A stretch of DNA of 64,000 nt from Diploscapter coronatus (Eukaryota; Nematoda; Chromadorea; Rhabditida; Rhabditidae). This document shows positions 1-11,474 of this stretch, piece by piece. The stretch is from assembly GCA_964036155.1 (NCBI GenBank), contig OZ038422.1:48569201-48633200 (forward strand), in the 5' to 3' direction. Positions within the stretch are counted from its first letter, which is position 1; each line of letters opens with the position of its first letter. The translations under genes were made by a program, and so were the position numbers. The notes beneath the pieces were generated by a model, which was given only the letters and a program-made list of their open reading frames with translations, had not been told where the DNA came from and made no database searches.

Positions 1-2652
1 TAAATTATTTCGCTCTTTAATAGATTCCGAATACCGAAAAGCTCTTTGAATTCGAGAAGTCACTGATAAGCGGATGGGCTCTGAAACTTAGATATTTTTC
101 AGAATCAGAATTTAAAAAAAAAAAAATGTCTTACTAAATTTCCTTCCACTTAATGAATCAGATCCAAACCGATTCAAAATACTCCCACTATTTCCTGGCT
201 CGTTTCCGTAGTCGGAATAGCTATTAGCGAAACGGGTAAACGGCCATAGTTTATTACGGAAGTTCGGATTTATCAAGTGGCACAAGGGAGAAAACTAAAG
301 GGGTTTACTAAATTCACTATAATTGAAATCAGGAGAGCCAACAGATAAGAGAATTTATCGAAATCAGGAAGGAACAGATACGATTTTCGGTACCTGTGGG
401 AGACCCTGCTTAAAATCCCCTTACCATAATCGAAGCTATGGTAACCAGCTTGCAGAAGACATGGGGTAGCAAATTCCTTGGAAATAATTCGTCGATAGAA
501 TAGATGAAATGCATGATATACGCTGGTATGAAGTTAATGATCTAAAGTTTTGCAAATTTGGCTCTTCAGGACAGCTACTATATGACGGAAGACGAAGGGA
601 TTCTACTAACTGACGGATAGTATTTTTTAAAAATTGATGGAGTGTCCCCTAGTCAAGTCCTCCATAATATAGCTGTTGCCGCCCTTCAGGTACGTATATT
701 TTTGTACCTGAACGAATAAAATAGCTGCGATGGTAGTGGTCAAGTTTCTCTTGGTCTTTTTCAATCTTTCACGACGAATTTGGGAAACATTGCCTATCAC
801 AGGACGCCTCCAAAGAGAATAGATCAGGTAAATGTAGGACGGGAGAAGAATGAACGTCGGAATACCGTATTGGATCATTACCCGGATCTAAAATAATTGG
901 TTTTTTTTTTCGTTTTTATTGACTTTTCTTTTAAGATTACAGTTAACGTCCAGACTTCAGACGGGGCGATAGCGCATCGCAGCACGAAAACAAACGATTC
1001 TTTCAGCTGAGCGTCATCGGCAAAAGCGGGAGGTGGCCGGATTACCAAGGCTCGATCCAGCTAAGGTTAAAAACAATATTTATTGGAGTGAGCGAGGCGC
1101 AGAGGAGAGGGAAAATAACTCTTCCATATTTATCAATGGAGGAGTTTTCTCTGCACTATAGCCTCGGGATATTGATTTTTGAAGCAACTTGCAAACGGAA
1201 AGACATCATAACACGACGAACATGGCATGAAATATGAAAAAGAAGATATCGTTTCCTGTTATTCCCAGCCCTTATCGCATATTACTAATGTTTTGATTCA
1301 TAAGGCTTATAAAAATGGTCTTTTTAAATAATTCAATTGAAATAAAGGGCAACCTGAAAAGGTAGTTGCAATAGTTGCATCGTTGCATACGATTCAGCTT
1401 GAAAAAAAGTGATTTTCCTTACATGAGCATTGATAACGTAGGGAGCTGACAGCGTAAACCCGATAATCCATACAGCGATCGTCAAAATACTGCATTGGCC
1501 CTCGCAAATATGTCTCGACTCGAAAAATACCACCATAAATCGGTCAAATCCAATCAAAGCCACGAAATACGCGGAACCTAGAGGACTACGATAGTTTTAT
1601 TGTTCTTCTCTTGCAAAATAATACTTGTTGAGGAAGCAAATGACAACCACTGAGCCACTTTGCAGGTTAAGAGCCCTGAAAATGGAATGTCGATTGCAGA
1701 AATTAAGAACGGAAAATAGGAACTAAATCGAGTTATTAGCTATGAACTCCTAAAATTTGACGAGTAAATCAGAATTTTTAAAGTCTTAATTAGGAAGTTC
1801 GACCTTCGAATTTTCAAGGTCCTGATTAAGTTCAGATTAGGTCTCGAGCCTTACCAGTGGACCACGACGCCTCATCGTCGATAACCGTAATGATATAATG
1901 GGGTACATGGACTATAATATAGAGAATATTCAACACACAGGCATTAGCGAAGAAAATGATTACCACCTCGGATAGGTGTTTGGCACGTTTCATGACCACG
2001 AGGAACCATAGGTTGGTTATCACACTGGAAGTTGGATTTTGATCAAATATGCAGAATATTAGGCACAATATTGTATATTTTAAGGCTAATTTATGCCTAT
2101 TTCACAGCTAGCGGACTTATTTTGATTTTTTAAAATCCAAATTTGTTACCCTAATATAGAGAAGGCAATTAGCGCAGCTAACAAGTATTCTTTGTACACT
2201 CCAAGCCCTTCATGGATAATTTCGTTTTCGAGCAGATCTGGTGCGCCTAAAAGACAGATTTCAGAATTTCGGAATTCCGAATACAAGGGATTAAAGACTG
2301 TTTCTCAATGTGTGAGGTCTCTCTTTGACTGAAAAGTGCTGATCTTAAAAAATTACGTTTAATTTAATTAAATTATGATAAAAATAGACACGATATTATA
2401 ATCATAAAAGTACCTGAAAAACTGCAAAATTTAAATCAAATTATAGCCAAAATGTAATATTTGATACCAAAAAATCTTGCGAATTAGACCAAACTAACCA
2501 TTAGCCTCCAAAATGGTATTGACGATACTGGTCATATTGATTTTGGTAGACTTTGACAGGCTTAGGGGATTTCTGACGTTCTCTCCTGCTCCCAGTTCTG
2601 ATATATCCCCTTCTGCCGAAGTCGAGGAGACAGGCCCAGAAGCCATCCCCAT
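1..2652 (-). CDS. Rhodopsin-family (peptide-type) GPCR, 3' end outside window
   Basis: Seven-transmembrane receptor of the plasma membrane, probably for a neuropeptide. Exons with consistent GT-AG sites and phases: 2499-2652, 2150-2246, 1855-2024, 1625-1675, 1423-1577, 941-1060, 708-887, 425-541, 135-294, then a partial exon from about 76 to base 1. The N-terminus (about 65 residues) has an NMTS glycosylation sequon near residue 40. TM1 runs about 68-93 and TM2 about 102-126. The TM3 cysteine is near residue 145 and pairs with an ECL2 cysteine near 240. A DRF motif (GFDRF) replaces DRY after TM3, TM5 is followed by a basic third loop (RRERLKKTKR), and an INPNF motif in TM7 stands for NPxxY near 357. 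Start chosen as the first ATG after an upstream CTAG acceptor; the second ATG, two codons on, is possible. Ligand cannot be read from sequence. Confidence 0.85.
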
Positions 2653-5015
2653 TTGTCGGTCGAGTTTATGCGACTGATGGCTGTTCTCCTAGAATTTCAA
2701 AGTAAAACACCCAGTGTCAGGACCAAAATAAGAAAAAGGATAAAAATAGTCAAAATGGGACAAATTATGTCTAAAAGGTCCAATGGTGAATTTTCAAATG
2801 AGGACAAAATAAGCGTGAGCATGGAATTAATGACCGTCTGTTTTCATTCAAAGATCAAGACATTTTTCGCGAAAAAAGGTTAATTCCGAGACGAAACGTG
2901 AAAAACGAACATTATTTATTCAGAAGTTTAATTAAGAAACGACGCTAAGTTTTATGGGACCTAATTATTTATTTACCTAGGTAAAAAAGATTTAAGGAAT
3001 ATAAGAAAAAGGGACCTAGGAGTATTCTTAGTCAGTGAATTAGGATCAGAAGAACCATTGTCCACTTTAGACATAAACAGTCAGACTTAGAACTTATTTT
3101 GGAGCATACTGAAATTTATTTATGACTCCAGATCTGAAAATCCCAGAAAGGTTCATGAAGATCAAATTTATCCGGGGGCTGGACGACGAAATTTTAAACC
3201 CCATTCCATGGGCTGAAGCGACCAATTTTCTAGACTCGCCATTATTCAATTTGCATTAATTACAGACGTATTTTCATCGTTCCTATGCTACCGAATTATA
3301 AAAAAAATATATAAATATTAAATGTGCGTCATATGAAAATTCCATGCTTACGCTCAGATACGACATGATTTATTATGTAAGCTCACTTACGTTTTAAATC
3401 AAAAAGTCTCTCAAATGACGAAAATAATTTCTAAAACAGGACTTGAGCTGGATATTGATATTTATTTCAAAAAAATATAAAGTTTAAGGGAACAATTATA
3501 GGTAAATAGATCAGATTTTAGGGAAAATCTGCGGAAAGTGAGTCAAATTTAAGAAAAAATAATTAGAAGAAAGATAAATTCCGGAAAATTTTCGAGGCTT
3601 TAAAAGGCCAAACCAATGAATTCGCGAATTCACGAGAGTTCGTTCACCTAACGAGTCAATGAGACTCGTTTACTGCAAAAACGGATTAAAAAAGAATATC
3701 CGAAATCTCCTTTCTTTCCAGAAGAGGATATATGAAATCTGGCTCGACTCAGAGAAAATTTAAGATAATGGTTATCTGCTTGTTCTCGTGTCGCTTGGAT
3801 AAACACATGTGGGTCGATTTTTGACATTTCGCCAAAAATTTTTCGGTTTTCTGAGACTGCGCTATAAGATATAGGCGAAATAATATGGATTCTATACGAC
3901 AGTGAAAATTTGGAAATGAAATTAGCCAAATGAAGATGTTATTCACTTGCAAAAATAGATAGTCATTTCACCGAGCCGTCTCCAACGTTTTTTTTAATAC
4001 AATTAGGCCCCTCAGACGAAAAAGAGGGCACCCCTTATCCGAAAAAGTCTTCGTGTGCGGCGGAGAAAGGGTAAGACGAAGTATGCTTTATTAGAAGAGA
4101 GTGGCAATAATAAGAAACGAAAAATTAGCCGATATGCGAAAGTCAAAAGAAAAGCTATGAAGAATTTAAAAATCGCCCCTCATTAGCCGAATTACAAGTA
4201 TGAGAAATTCATACAGACATTTTATAAATTGTAATGGCGAGAAATCTAATTTCAAAACGAGCCAACAGATAATTCCGGAATTTCATTCCAAGAATAGCAC
4301 ATGTTGCCAATTCAAATTGAATTGAAAGCATTAATCAAGAGTAACATCCACAGTATAATTAGCTTAAAATGAAAAACTCATGTCAATTAACGTGTGTCTG
4401 CATTGAAAGGAATTGCGGAAATGCGCATAATTAACTGACGATTTTTATAAGGAAATAGCGTATTTAGTATGTGGAACATTTAGTGCAAATATGGTTTTTC
4501 GTTGCTAAGATATCGTATATTTAGGAAGACATTTCAGTTCTCAATCAAATTTTTTATATAGCGAAATAGATTTTGACTGGAAAGAATAAAACAAAATTAT
4601 GGCAAGAGAAAAATTCACACAGGAAGATCAAGTTATGAATTGAGATTGAAAAAATTAGATGCGATTTTTTGAATTTAAACTGCATATGTCAAAACATCAT
4701 AAGTTACCCAGAATCGATGATAAACAATGAAAATATCTATGAGTTAAAGCTAAGAAAAATATGTACAATAGAATATCACAGTGGAATGTATCAAAACGCG
4801 GATTTTTTGCAAGAGAAATCAGAAAAATGTTGCATTCTTACAATTTTAACGGATTGATCTAATGCGTAGGTCTGTCAAAATGCAACATTATGATGCAAGA
4901 TGAAGATCAAACTAGAAAATCTATGATCCACAAAAACGAATAAGAAATATCGTAAAAGCTGTAATAGAAGTCGAAAATCTTATATTTTAGATATTACGAT
5001 ATTTTTATTTTTAAA
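2653..5015. other. Intergenic, AT-rich, no gene recognised
   Basis: About 2.4 kb between the GPCR start and the TP53I11-like stop. Only short ORFs with no codon bias, domain or credible exon chain were found on either strand. It should hold the GPCR promoter on its left side and the 3' UTR of the next gene on its right. Confidence 0.6.
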
Positions 5016-6924
5016 TTAGTCATTCTTTTTCTCCTCGGCAGTATTTGTACTCGAGTTGGATTTCAAAATTTCGATATCCGTAGATTCATGAAAATGTTCT
5101 ATTAGCCTTTGAACATATCGGTAGACTCCTCCTGAAATCAATATTATCGGTTTTTGAAAGAATGAACCTCTGTAAATGGTACATATTTTTATGGGCGTAA
5201 TCTTTCTCTCTTCTTTCAAAAGGGGAGAAAAACTACGCCCCTAAAATCGTGCGGCAGTTGCAATAACTTTTTTTTTTATTTTGAAATAACAATACCTTGC
5301 CCGTCCACTATTGTATGATACACCAAATTTCCTCCAAGTAGGAGAACATGGGACAGACACAGGTGAAAACCAGCAGCGCCCGATGAAATTAACACTAAAA
5401 ATTAACGCTCTGCTAAAATATTCTAATTTTAAAATCACCTGCTAATTGTGAAGCATGAAGTAGCGCGGTGACTAGGAGTAACGTCGAGATCTCGCTACGC
5501 GTCTCCCTCTGCTGTTGAATGCATCTAAGCGTTGTGTAATTAAGTCCCAACGTCTTTAACACATAGTACGGTCGTGAAGAACGAGCAAAATCAAATCAAC
5601 AAGGACAAAACGCTTCTAAGGAAAGTTAATATATCTTCGAATGTTAAGTAATGGTGTTAATAAAGGAAAACGTGGGGGAATTTTACATCTATAATAGTGA
5701 ATTAAATTAACTTTTCAAGAAGCAATCGAAAGACAGGAACAATAACAAACGTTTGCTCGACTTAATGGACCATCTACACAAACTCTGATTAAATACGCAC
5801 AACCTGAAAAGGAATCCGAAGCAAAGAAGTACGACCCCATACAATCGACCTATCAAATAACTGTCCGCACCCAGATTTTCGCTAGATATGAATAGTCGTA
5901 GACCATATTTAGGCAGAATTAGTACCTAAAACAGTATAATTTATGAAAGTATTACTTAGTACGGCCTAAATAGTACACTAAATTCATAAGAGTAATAGGG
6001 CAAAGTCTATTAAAATAATTTATGAGTTTTTAAAATAAAAATCATATACTATATATATAGGGACCGCAAACTCCGTTCCATGCATTTTTTGTGTTTGTTC
6101 AAAAAGGTGTCATTGGAAACTCAAAAAAATAGAAAGCAATTATTCTTCAAGGTGGAAATACATAAAAAAAGTCGTAAGCTAATTTGGAGAGCCATCCAAT
6201 GAAATGGTTTTGTACCGAAAATCAACCCGAAATTCTGGTGTTGTTTGGTGTTGATGCCTTTTTTGGAAGACAAAGCTGTGTTCATACTGATGACTACTTT
6301 TGGTGGAATCTTTCGATCAAAAACGATTATTTATTTTGTTTTTCTTCACAAATGTTTTAGTTACGCCAAAATTAAACTTTTAATGTATAAAAATTAGGAA
6401 AACTATAGATTTTGCTAGGCCATTTGCGGTCCCCAACTATATACTGCTTTTTAATGTCTAAAATAGGTCTATTTTTGATAAGTTTGAAATCAACTTACGA
6501 AAAACCCGACTGCGTAGAAGTAGATCGTATTGATAGTGTTCCAATATAGCATGCCCTTAGGAAGTCGAACGTAAAGGTTTTCATTTATTCCCAAGAGTTG
6601 CGATATCTAAAGTTAACTACATTTTGATAAATTATAACGTCTAGCTAAAGTATATAATTATTACTTCAAATTAAAGCTAAAATTGCAATAGATATTTAAA
6701 GTTGATCATCATTGTGTAATTTTGCTAAACGGTTAACGTCATTTTACTGCTGGTAACTTCACGTTTAAGGTTATGGTCAATTGACCTACCTTCGATCGAT
6801 AGATATCCCCATTGTTCGTTAGTTCTCCAACCCCAAGCAATTTTCTGGTCTTAAGCCGACTTTGCAGGTCCGAAGCAGACTGTTTCCTACTGACAACATT
6901 CTGGTCATCGATTATTTGCATCAT
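5016..6924 (-). CDS. TP53I11 (PIG11) family multi-pass membrane protein
   Basis: Six exons, 221 residues, all phases consistent: 6790-6924, 6499-6606, 5804-5925, 5439-5524, 5296-5394, 5016-5131. The N-terminal exon carries the family signature: SRLKTRKLLGVG, then an acidic/Asn linker and YRSKISQLLG across the first splice, closely like vertebrate TP53I11. Hydrophobic segments follow at about residues 64-86, 106-121, 135-152 and 157-178, giving roughly four membrane spans and a polar, Ser/Thr/Glu-rich tail. Human TP53I11 was described as a p53-induced gene of unclear biochemical role, so no activity is assigned. The tail (about 184-221) is longer than the human one. Introns 2 and 5 hold MITE-like elements. 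Start is the first of two adjacent ATGs. Confidence 0.82.
5155..5265. mobile_element. MITE-like palindromic element, family A copy 1
   Basis: Nearly fills intron 5 of the TP53I11-like gene. Left arm has TATGGGCGTAATC followed by pyrimidines; right arm has purines, then CTACGCCCC and GTGCGGCAGTTGCAATAA. It resembles copies at 19083-19195, 27219-27328 and 42195-42290. No coding capacity. Confidence 0.5.
6060..6433. mobile_element. MITE-like element with 11-bp terminal inverted repeats
   Basis: Perfect inverted repeats GGGACCGCAAA at 6060-6070 and its complement at 6423-6433 bound about 374 bases with no ORF, inside intron 2 of the TP53I11-like gene. Both flanks are TA-rich (ACTATATATATA on the left, ACTATATACTG on the right), compatible with insertion into a TA-type target. 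Superfamily not assigned. Confidence 0.6.
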
Positions 6925-9315
6925 TTTTTTTGTATAATTTATCTTAATTTTTGTCTATAATTTTTCAAAAGGTCAATGATATGATAATAGTGATAGTAAG
7001 ATATGATAAAATCAAACGAATATTAAATTTTAGTTCAAATAATTTCATGAGAATAGAATATGATAACTTCAAGTTAGATTCGAGTTTTTTTTAATGATTT
7101 TATGATATGAAAGGAGAGATATGAATTGTCTATGTTTTCATAGGAGCATATTATAAATATGAAAAGTTCATAATTTAATCCCTTGGTAGTAACGAGCGAA
7201 AAAACTCGATTTCTTTTCATGAAAACACAAGTGAGAAAATAATATGTCTGGTCTAAGTCTGAATAAGGCAATAATAGGCTGCTAACAGCTAAGCCTTTAA
7301 CAACAATAGACAAACGAGCGCGAATGAGCCTAACGGGTGGAGTAATTGAGTTAGGAAAAAAGAGGCTAGAGCACTTTAGAGCACCTTCTAAGGCCTGAGA
7401 TATCCTTATCCGAATTGCATAGCATAGATTACTAGTTTTTGGGAATATTTAGTGCCCAAAGTTAATAATTTTAGTCAGTTTTCGAGAAAAAGACTACCCT
7501 TGGGAGTAAAACACTTGTTCCTAGGTTGAAAATAATCTCAATCTTTCACCGCCTACCCACTACTTGCTTATTTCTGTGTTCGTTCAAAAGACCTAGGATA
7601 ATTATTTCTAGCGCTGCTGCTATCCGTAGATAAATTATGCTTCCGCGAACATTTTTCTATAAAGGAATCGATATGTTAAAAATCTTAGCCTTACAAAGAT
7701 TAGAATATTTTTCATGGAGAAAAATCTTAGAATAAATGGTTTGTAGTTATTTTTCTCAGTGAAAAGGTGAAGGCTACAATTTTCAGATGTACTTTCTGAA
7801 ATTAAATTGAAAGTTCATCGGCTCATTTTTAAGGAAACTCAAATATGGAAGTGAGGAAAATAGATGAAAATAGTGTGGGAAGAAATAAAAATTGAAGGGA
7901 AATACTGTGGGAAAAGAAAAATTACTTCCAAGCCTCGAAGAGGTTGTTTTTAAGCCCTCCATTGATAGAAGTACGAGAGAATGCAAGTTACTTGGGAAAA
8001 CGGAGAGAATTTGAGAAGTAGAAAAAGAGAATAATGTGGATGGATATCATAAATAGCAGGTGAAAATGAAATGTCTTGTGCTTTGACAATAAATTTAAAC
8101 CGTCAAAAATGTTATGATAAGTTAGAATAGGTTTCAAGATAAAAATGTTGTTTTTTTATTTTAATAGAAAAGATTGTTTAGAAAATTCATAAATCCCGTC
8201 CTGAAATTTAAAAAATTCTCAGGGTATGTAAAATCTCGAGTCGACTAAATTACATATGTTGTCCGTTTGCAAAATGAGAACATAAGACATAGGCTCTGAA
8301 TTATCAATGCACTGCACATTTTCTGCTCGGAAATACGAGAACCGCGTTTTCATTGAATACACGGAAAGCGCCAGGTCCAGAAATCTACATTTGGACTAAT
8401 TTAGATTTGAGAAAATGGCTAATTATAAACAAGATGGATTTTTAAGGAATTTGTAAAAATGAAAAATATGTTTATGGATGAAGTTAGAGTCAATAGTCAA
8501 TATGCTAATGAAAAATCTCAGAAATCTATGATACGTTTGTTCAAGTTGCGATATCAGAAAATGGATAATTATAAGAAAACAAATGTATGTATGAAATTTT
8601 CAACAATCAATATTGAAGACGAAAATTGGACCTAATTTTAAAGAAATATCACAAGTCTTTCTTTCCCTATTTTAGAGCCGAAATGTCACGCTTTTAGACG
8701 TTTCCTAACACCAATTTCCGAAGTAAATCGGGAAAACAATTAATTCGAAAAAAGAAACGAGGAAAGTTGCTCATTGAAAATTTAAGCACGCGTTGAAGAA
8801 TAGGAATTTAAAACTTGGCAATCGTTTCATATACGACACAACGTATTTGAAAAATCTTCTAATGGTGAAAGATAGGAAATTTAAAATTTTAAAGCCGCTT
8901 TATATACGGAATTTGATGTTTTAAAGGTGCAAACTCTTGTGTGGATGCCAGTGTAAAGCACGAGATATCCGAGCGGCCTATTTGTTTTTATGTTTTATCC
9001 CCTGTCTAGAGCCATGTGTCGGGGGTTATCAGATCCAAATGGCGAAGGACAAATGAGAGGATATCCTACTTATCAAAAGGATATATAAAATCCTGCTATC
9101 CTGATAGTTCTTATCACACCATTATCAACGACCTCTTATTCAAAACGTTCAGGGTTTGTGAAGATATGATCATAAATTATGCTTTTAGATACATAAAACT
9201 TGGACTTAGATATTGAAACTTATCATATAATTGACCTATTATCAAAATTATAAATAAACGTTTTAGCATTCACGTATTTTAAAATTTGCTTTAATATTTA
9301 AATTTAAATTCTAAC
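6925..9315. other. Gene-poor region with weak exon-like fragments (-)
   Basis: No gene could be assembled. On the minus strand, about 7600-7655 can encode a hydrophobic stretch with YLRIAAALEIII behind a TATAG acceptor, and about 7250-7326 is hydrophobic behind a GTTAG acceptor. Neither joins cleanly in phase to the start exon at 9316-9398. They may be parts of an unresolved small membrane-protein gene or chance. Confidence 0.3.
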
Positions 9316-9398
9316 CCTTCATCGATAAGCATCCTCGGCTTAGGCCGACTGGGCCGTGGCAAAATTGTCGTCAAATTTGAATCGATAGTTGTTGACAT
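9316..9398 (-). CDS. Candidate 5' exon of an unresolved gene
   Basis: An ATG at 9398 lies 11 bases after an AATTCAG acceptor, the arrangement expected at a trans-spliced start. The 27 complete codons begin MSTTIDSNLTTIL, followed by a proline/arginine-rich stretch, and end at a GTTAGA donor in phase 2. Codon choice and the sequon look coding, but no downstream exon was firmly linked, so this may be a false exon. Confidence 0.3.
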
Positions 9399-11440
9399 TT
9401 TGCTCGCCTCTGAATTTCGGAGTGAATAAAATTCAATTTCGCTAACTCATCGCCGGCCTCAAAAATGACGAGTTGAATTGAAGAAGTATCTAATCTTTTC
9501 GGGAAATTTATAAATACAAAATGAACATAGCATAAAGTGAAGTGGCAAAATATATGAACACGCATAAAAGTTGAAAAGGGAGCAGGGGTAAATAAAAATA
9601 CATATTCATGTTCCGGAAGAATGAATATTTACATGTAAAGCCAACTGAAACTGACATGTTTTCGAATAAGCTTAAAGTGGATATATGAAATTCGATGCTT
9701 TAGAAAATCCCAGAAACAATGGGTATCTATTAGAGCAATTGGACTTTGATCAGTAAATCCTTTACTTAAAGAGGTTTTCAGAAAAAATGATACTTTTGAA
9801 CTCTGATAAGAGGGCTCATGTATTATAAAATATGAAACAATCAAAATAAAGCTGGGATAATGGATATATTCTAGCTTTATATTCTGATGCACGAATAACA
9901 ATTTTCAGGGGTATGCATGCTTTAATTATCAGTATTGAAGTTCAATTATGATTTTTAAGTCGAATAACAATAAATTTGACTAGATATGGGTATTTTCAAA
10001 TAGTGCTCATGAAAATACGACTAAATTTGAGACGAGAGCCTTTAGAGAAATAAGGAAAGTGGGGTCTGGGAGAAAAACATCGGAAGGATAGAGGACAATG
10101 ATTAGAAGCTCGAAAAAGATAGATGGGAAGAAAGGAGGAGAGTGGGGATAAAACCCGGGAGGAAAAGCGGATATAAAATAGATAAACCGGGGGGATTACG
10201 CCAGGCGATTATCCCCGCATTTTAGGAAAATTACCCGGGAATAACAATCCTCTAATTGGAAAGCCATTATTTGAGAAGAAGAAGCATGACTATTTGATAA
10301 ACATGAAATTAAAATTCTATAACGTTTAAGATCGAACTTTTGAAATTGACTCGGTAGAAGTTTCAAATGATGACAACTAAAGTAGGACTTCGTGAAAATG
10401 AAAAAAAAAATTTCTAGTATGGAGATTTTGAATTACATAGTAACCTAACCCCCTTCAAAGCAAACAGCTTCCTGTCTACTAGAAACAAGGGATAGTTTTA
10501 TTAACCCATTCCCTATCTGAAGATAAATGAACCTACTCATTTTTCAAGGTCTGTAATTCTGTTGTTGCAGTGAAATTTGAAAAGAAAAAAAACATTAGAT
10601 TTTTACAGAAAATTATAGAGCTGATATGATAATACGTCATATTTGTAAAGTGGAGATAAATATTTGCGGGGTTATGAAATATACGGGGGCGATTTAGGAA
10701 AGTCTAAATCAAATAATGGACTGTGATTTTTGTTCGTGCCACGTAGTTGCATATCACTGACTCTTCAAAGTTTTTCTAAATACTTTAATTGTTGATCGAA
10801 TATTTTTATTTTCAAGTAGTGCAATAAAATTCATGAGGTAGATTTGACGAACGACGATACTTTGATAACGATATCAACAAAATCTACTCAGAAGTTGGAT
10901 ATCATCGAAAATTTTATTATTTTTAGAACTAGAGCTGATTTTTCTAGGTTTATTGATAAATGATGATATATTTGATAACAACTATCCTTCTCTCTGTTTC
11001 TTTTCGTCTCCTATCTTTTCGCTCTCTTTTCCGCTCAACTTTTCATTTTCTTTACAGCACCTTCTTGTGTGTGTGTGTGTGTGTGTGCCGTCGGTTAGAG
11101 CTTTCCTTCCCTCTCACTTTTCATGATCAATGATAAAATCAATCTGCTTTCATCCTGCGTTCAATGACGAAAAGTGTCATAATTTTCCGGGCTTAATCGA
11201 CCGTTTATTAAACCCGGATTTCATATATTTGATCTGAAGCTTCAATATATTTATCTGAGCCATATATCAAAAGGGTTCTTATATCGTAGAATTTAGTATC
11301 TATATTTATTCGTATTTCATATTGATCCAAATCCAATATATTTATATCTAAGATTTTATATATCCCGGACCTCATACATTCTTCTCATACAATAATTTGA
11401 ATCTATTCATTTTATTGTTCAAAAAATTTGATATATCAAA
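9399..11440. other. Intergenic, upstream region of calsequestrin
   Basis: No exon chain recognised on either strand. Contains a (GT)n microsatellite of about 11 units at 11066-11087 in a pyrimidine-rich stretch, and TATATTT-rich sequence from 11220 to 11440 leading to the trans-splice acceptor. The calsequestrin promoter should lie here. Confidence 0.55.
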
Positions 11441-11448
11441 ATTTTCAG
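11440..11448 (+). promoter_or_regulatory. Probable trans-splice acceptor of calsequestrin
   Basis: AATTTTCAG ends at 11448, 26 bases before the ATG at 11475, and the sequence before it is AT-rich and intron-like. This is the usual nematode outron/SL acceptor arrangement and is the reason for rejecting the in-frame ATG at 11397. Confidence 0.55.
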
Positions 11449-11474
11449 GACTCTGCGTCCTAAATCTCTGGGAA

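Noticed and set aside
2513..2677. 54-codon plus-strand ORF with a signal-peptide-like start
   Set aside because: The same bases on the minus strand encode the GPCR N-terminus, with correct donor, phase and a glycosylation sequon, which explains the coding-like composition.
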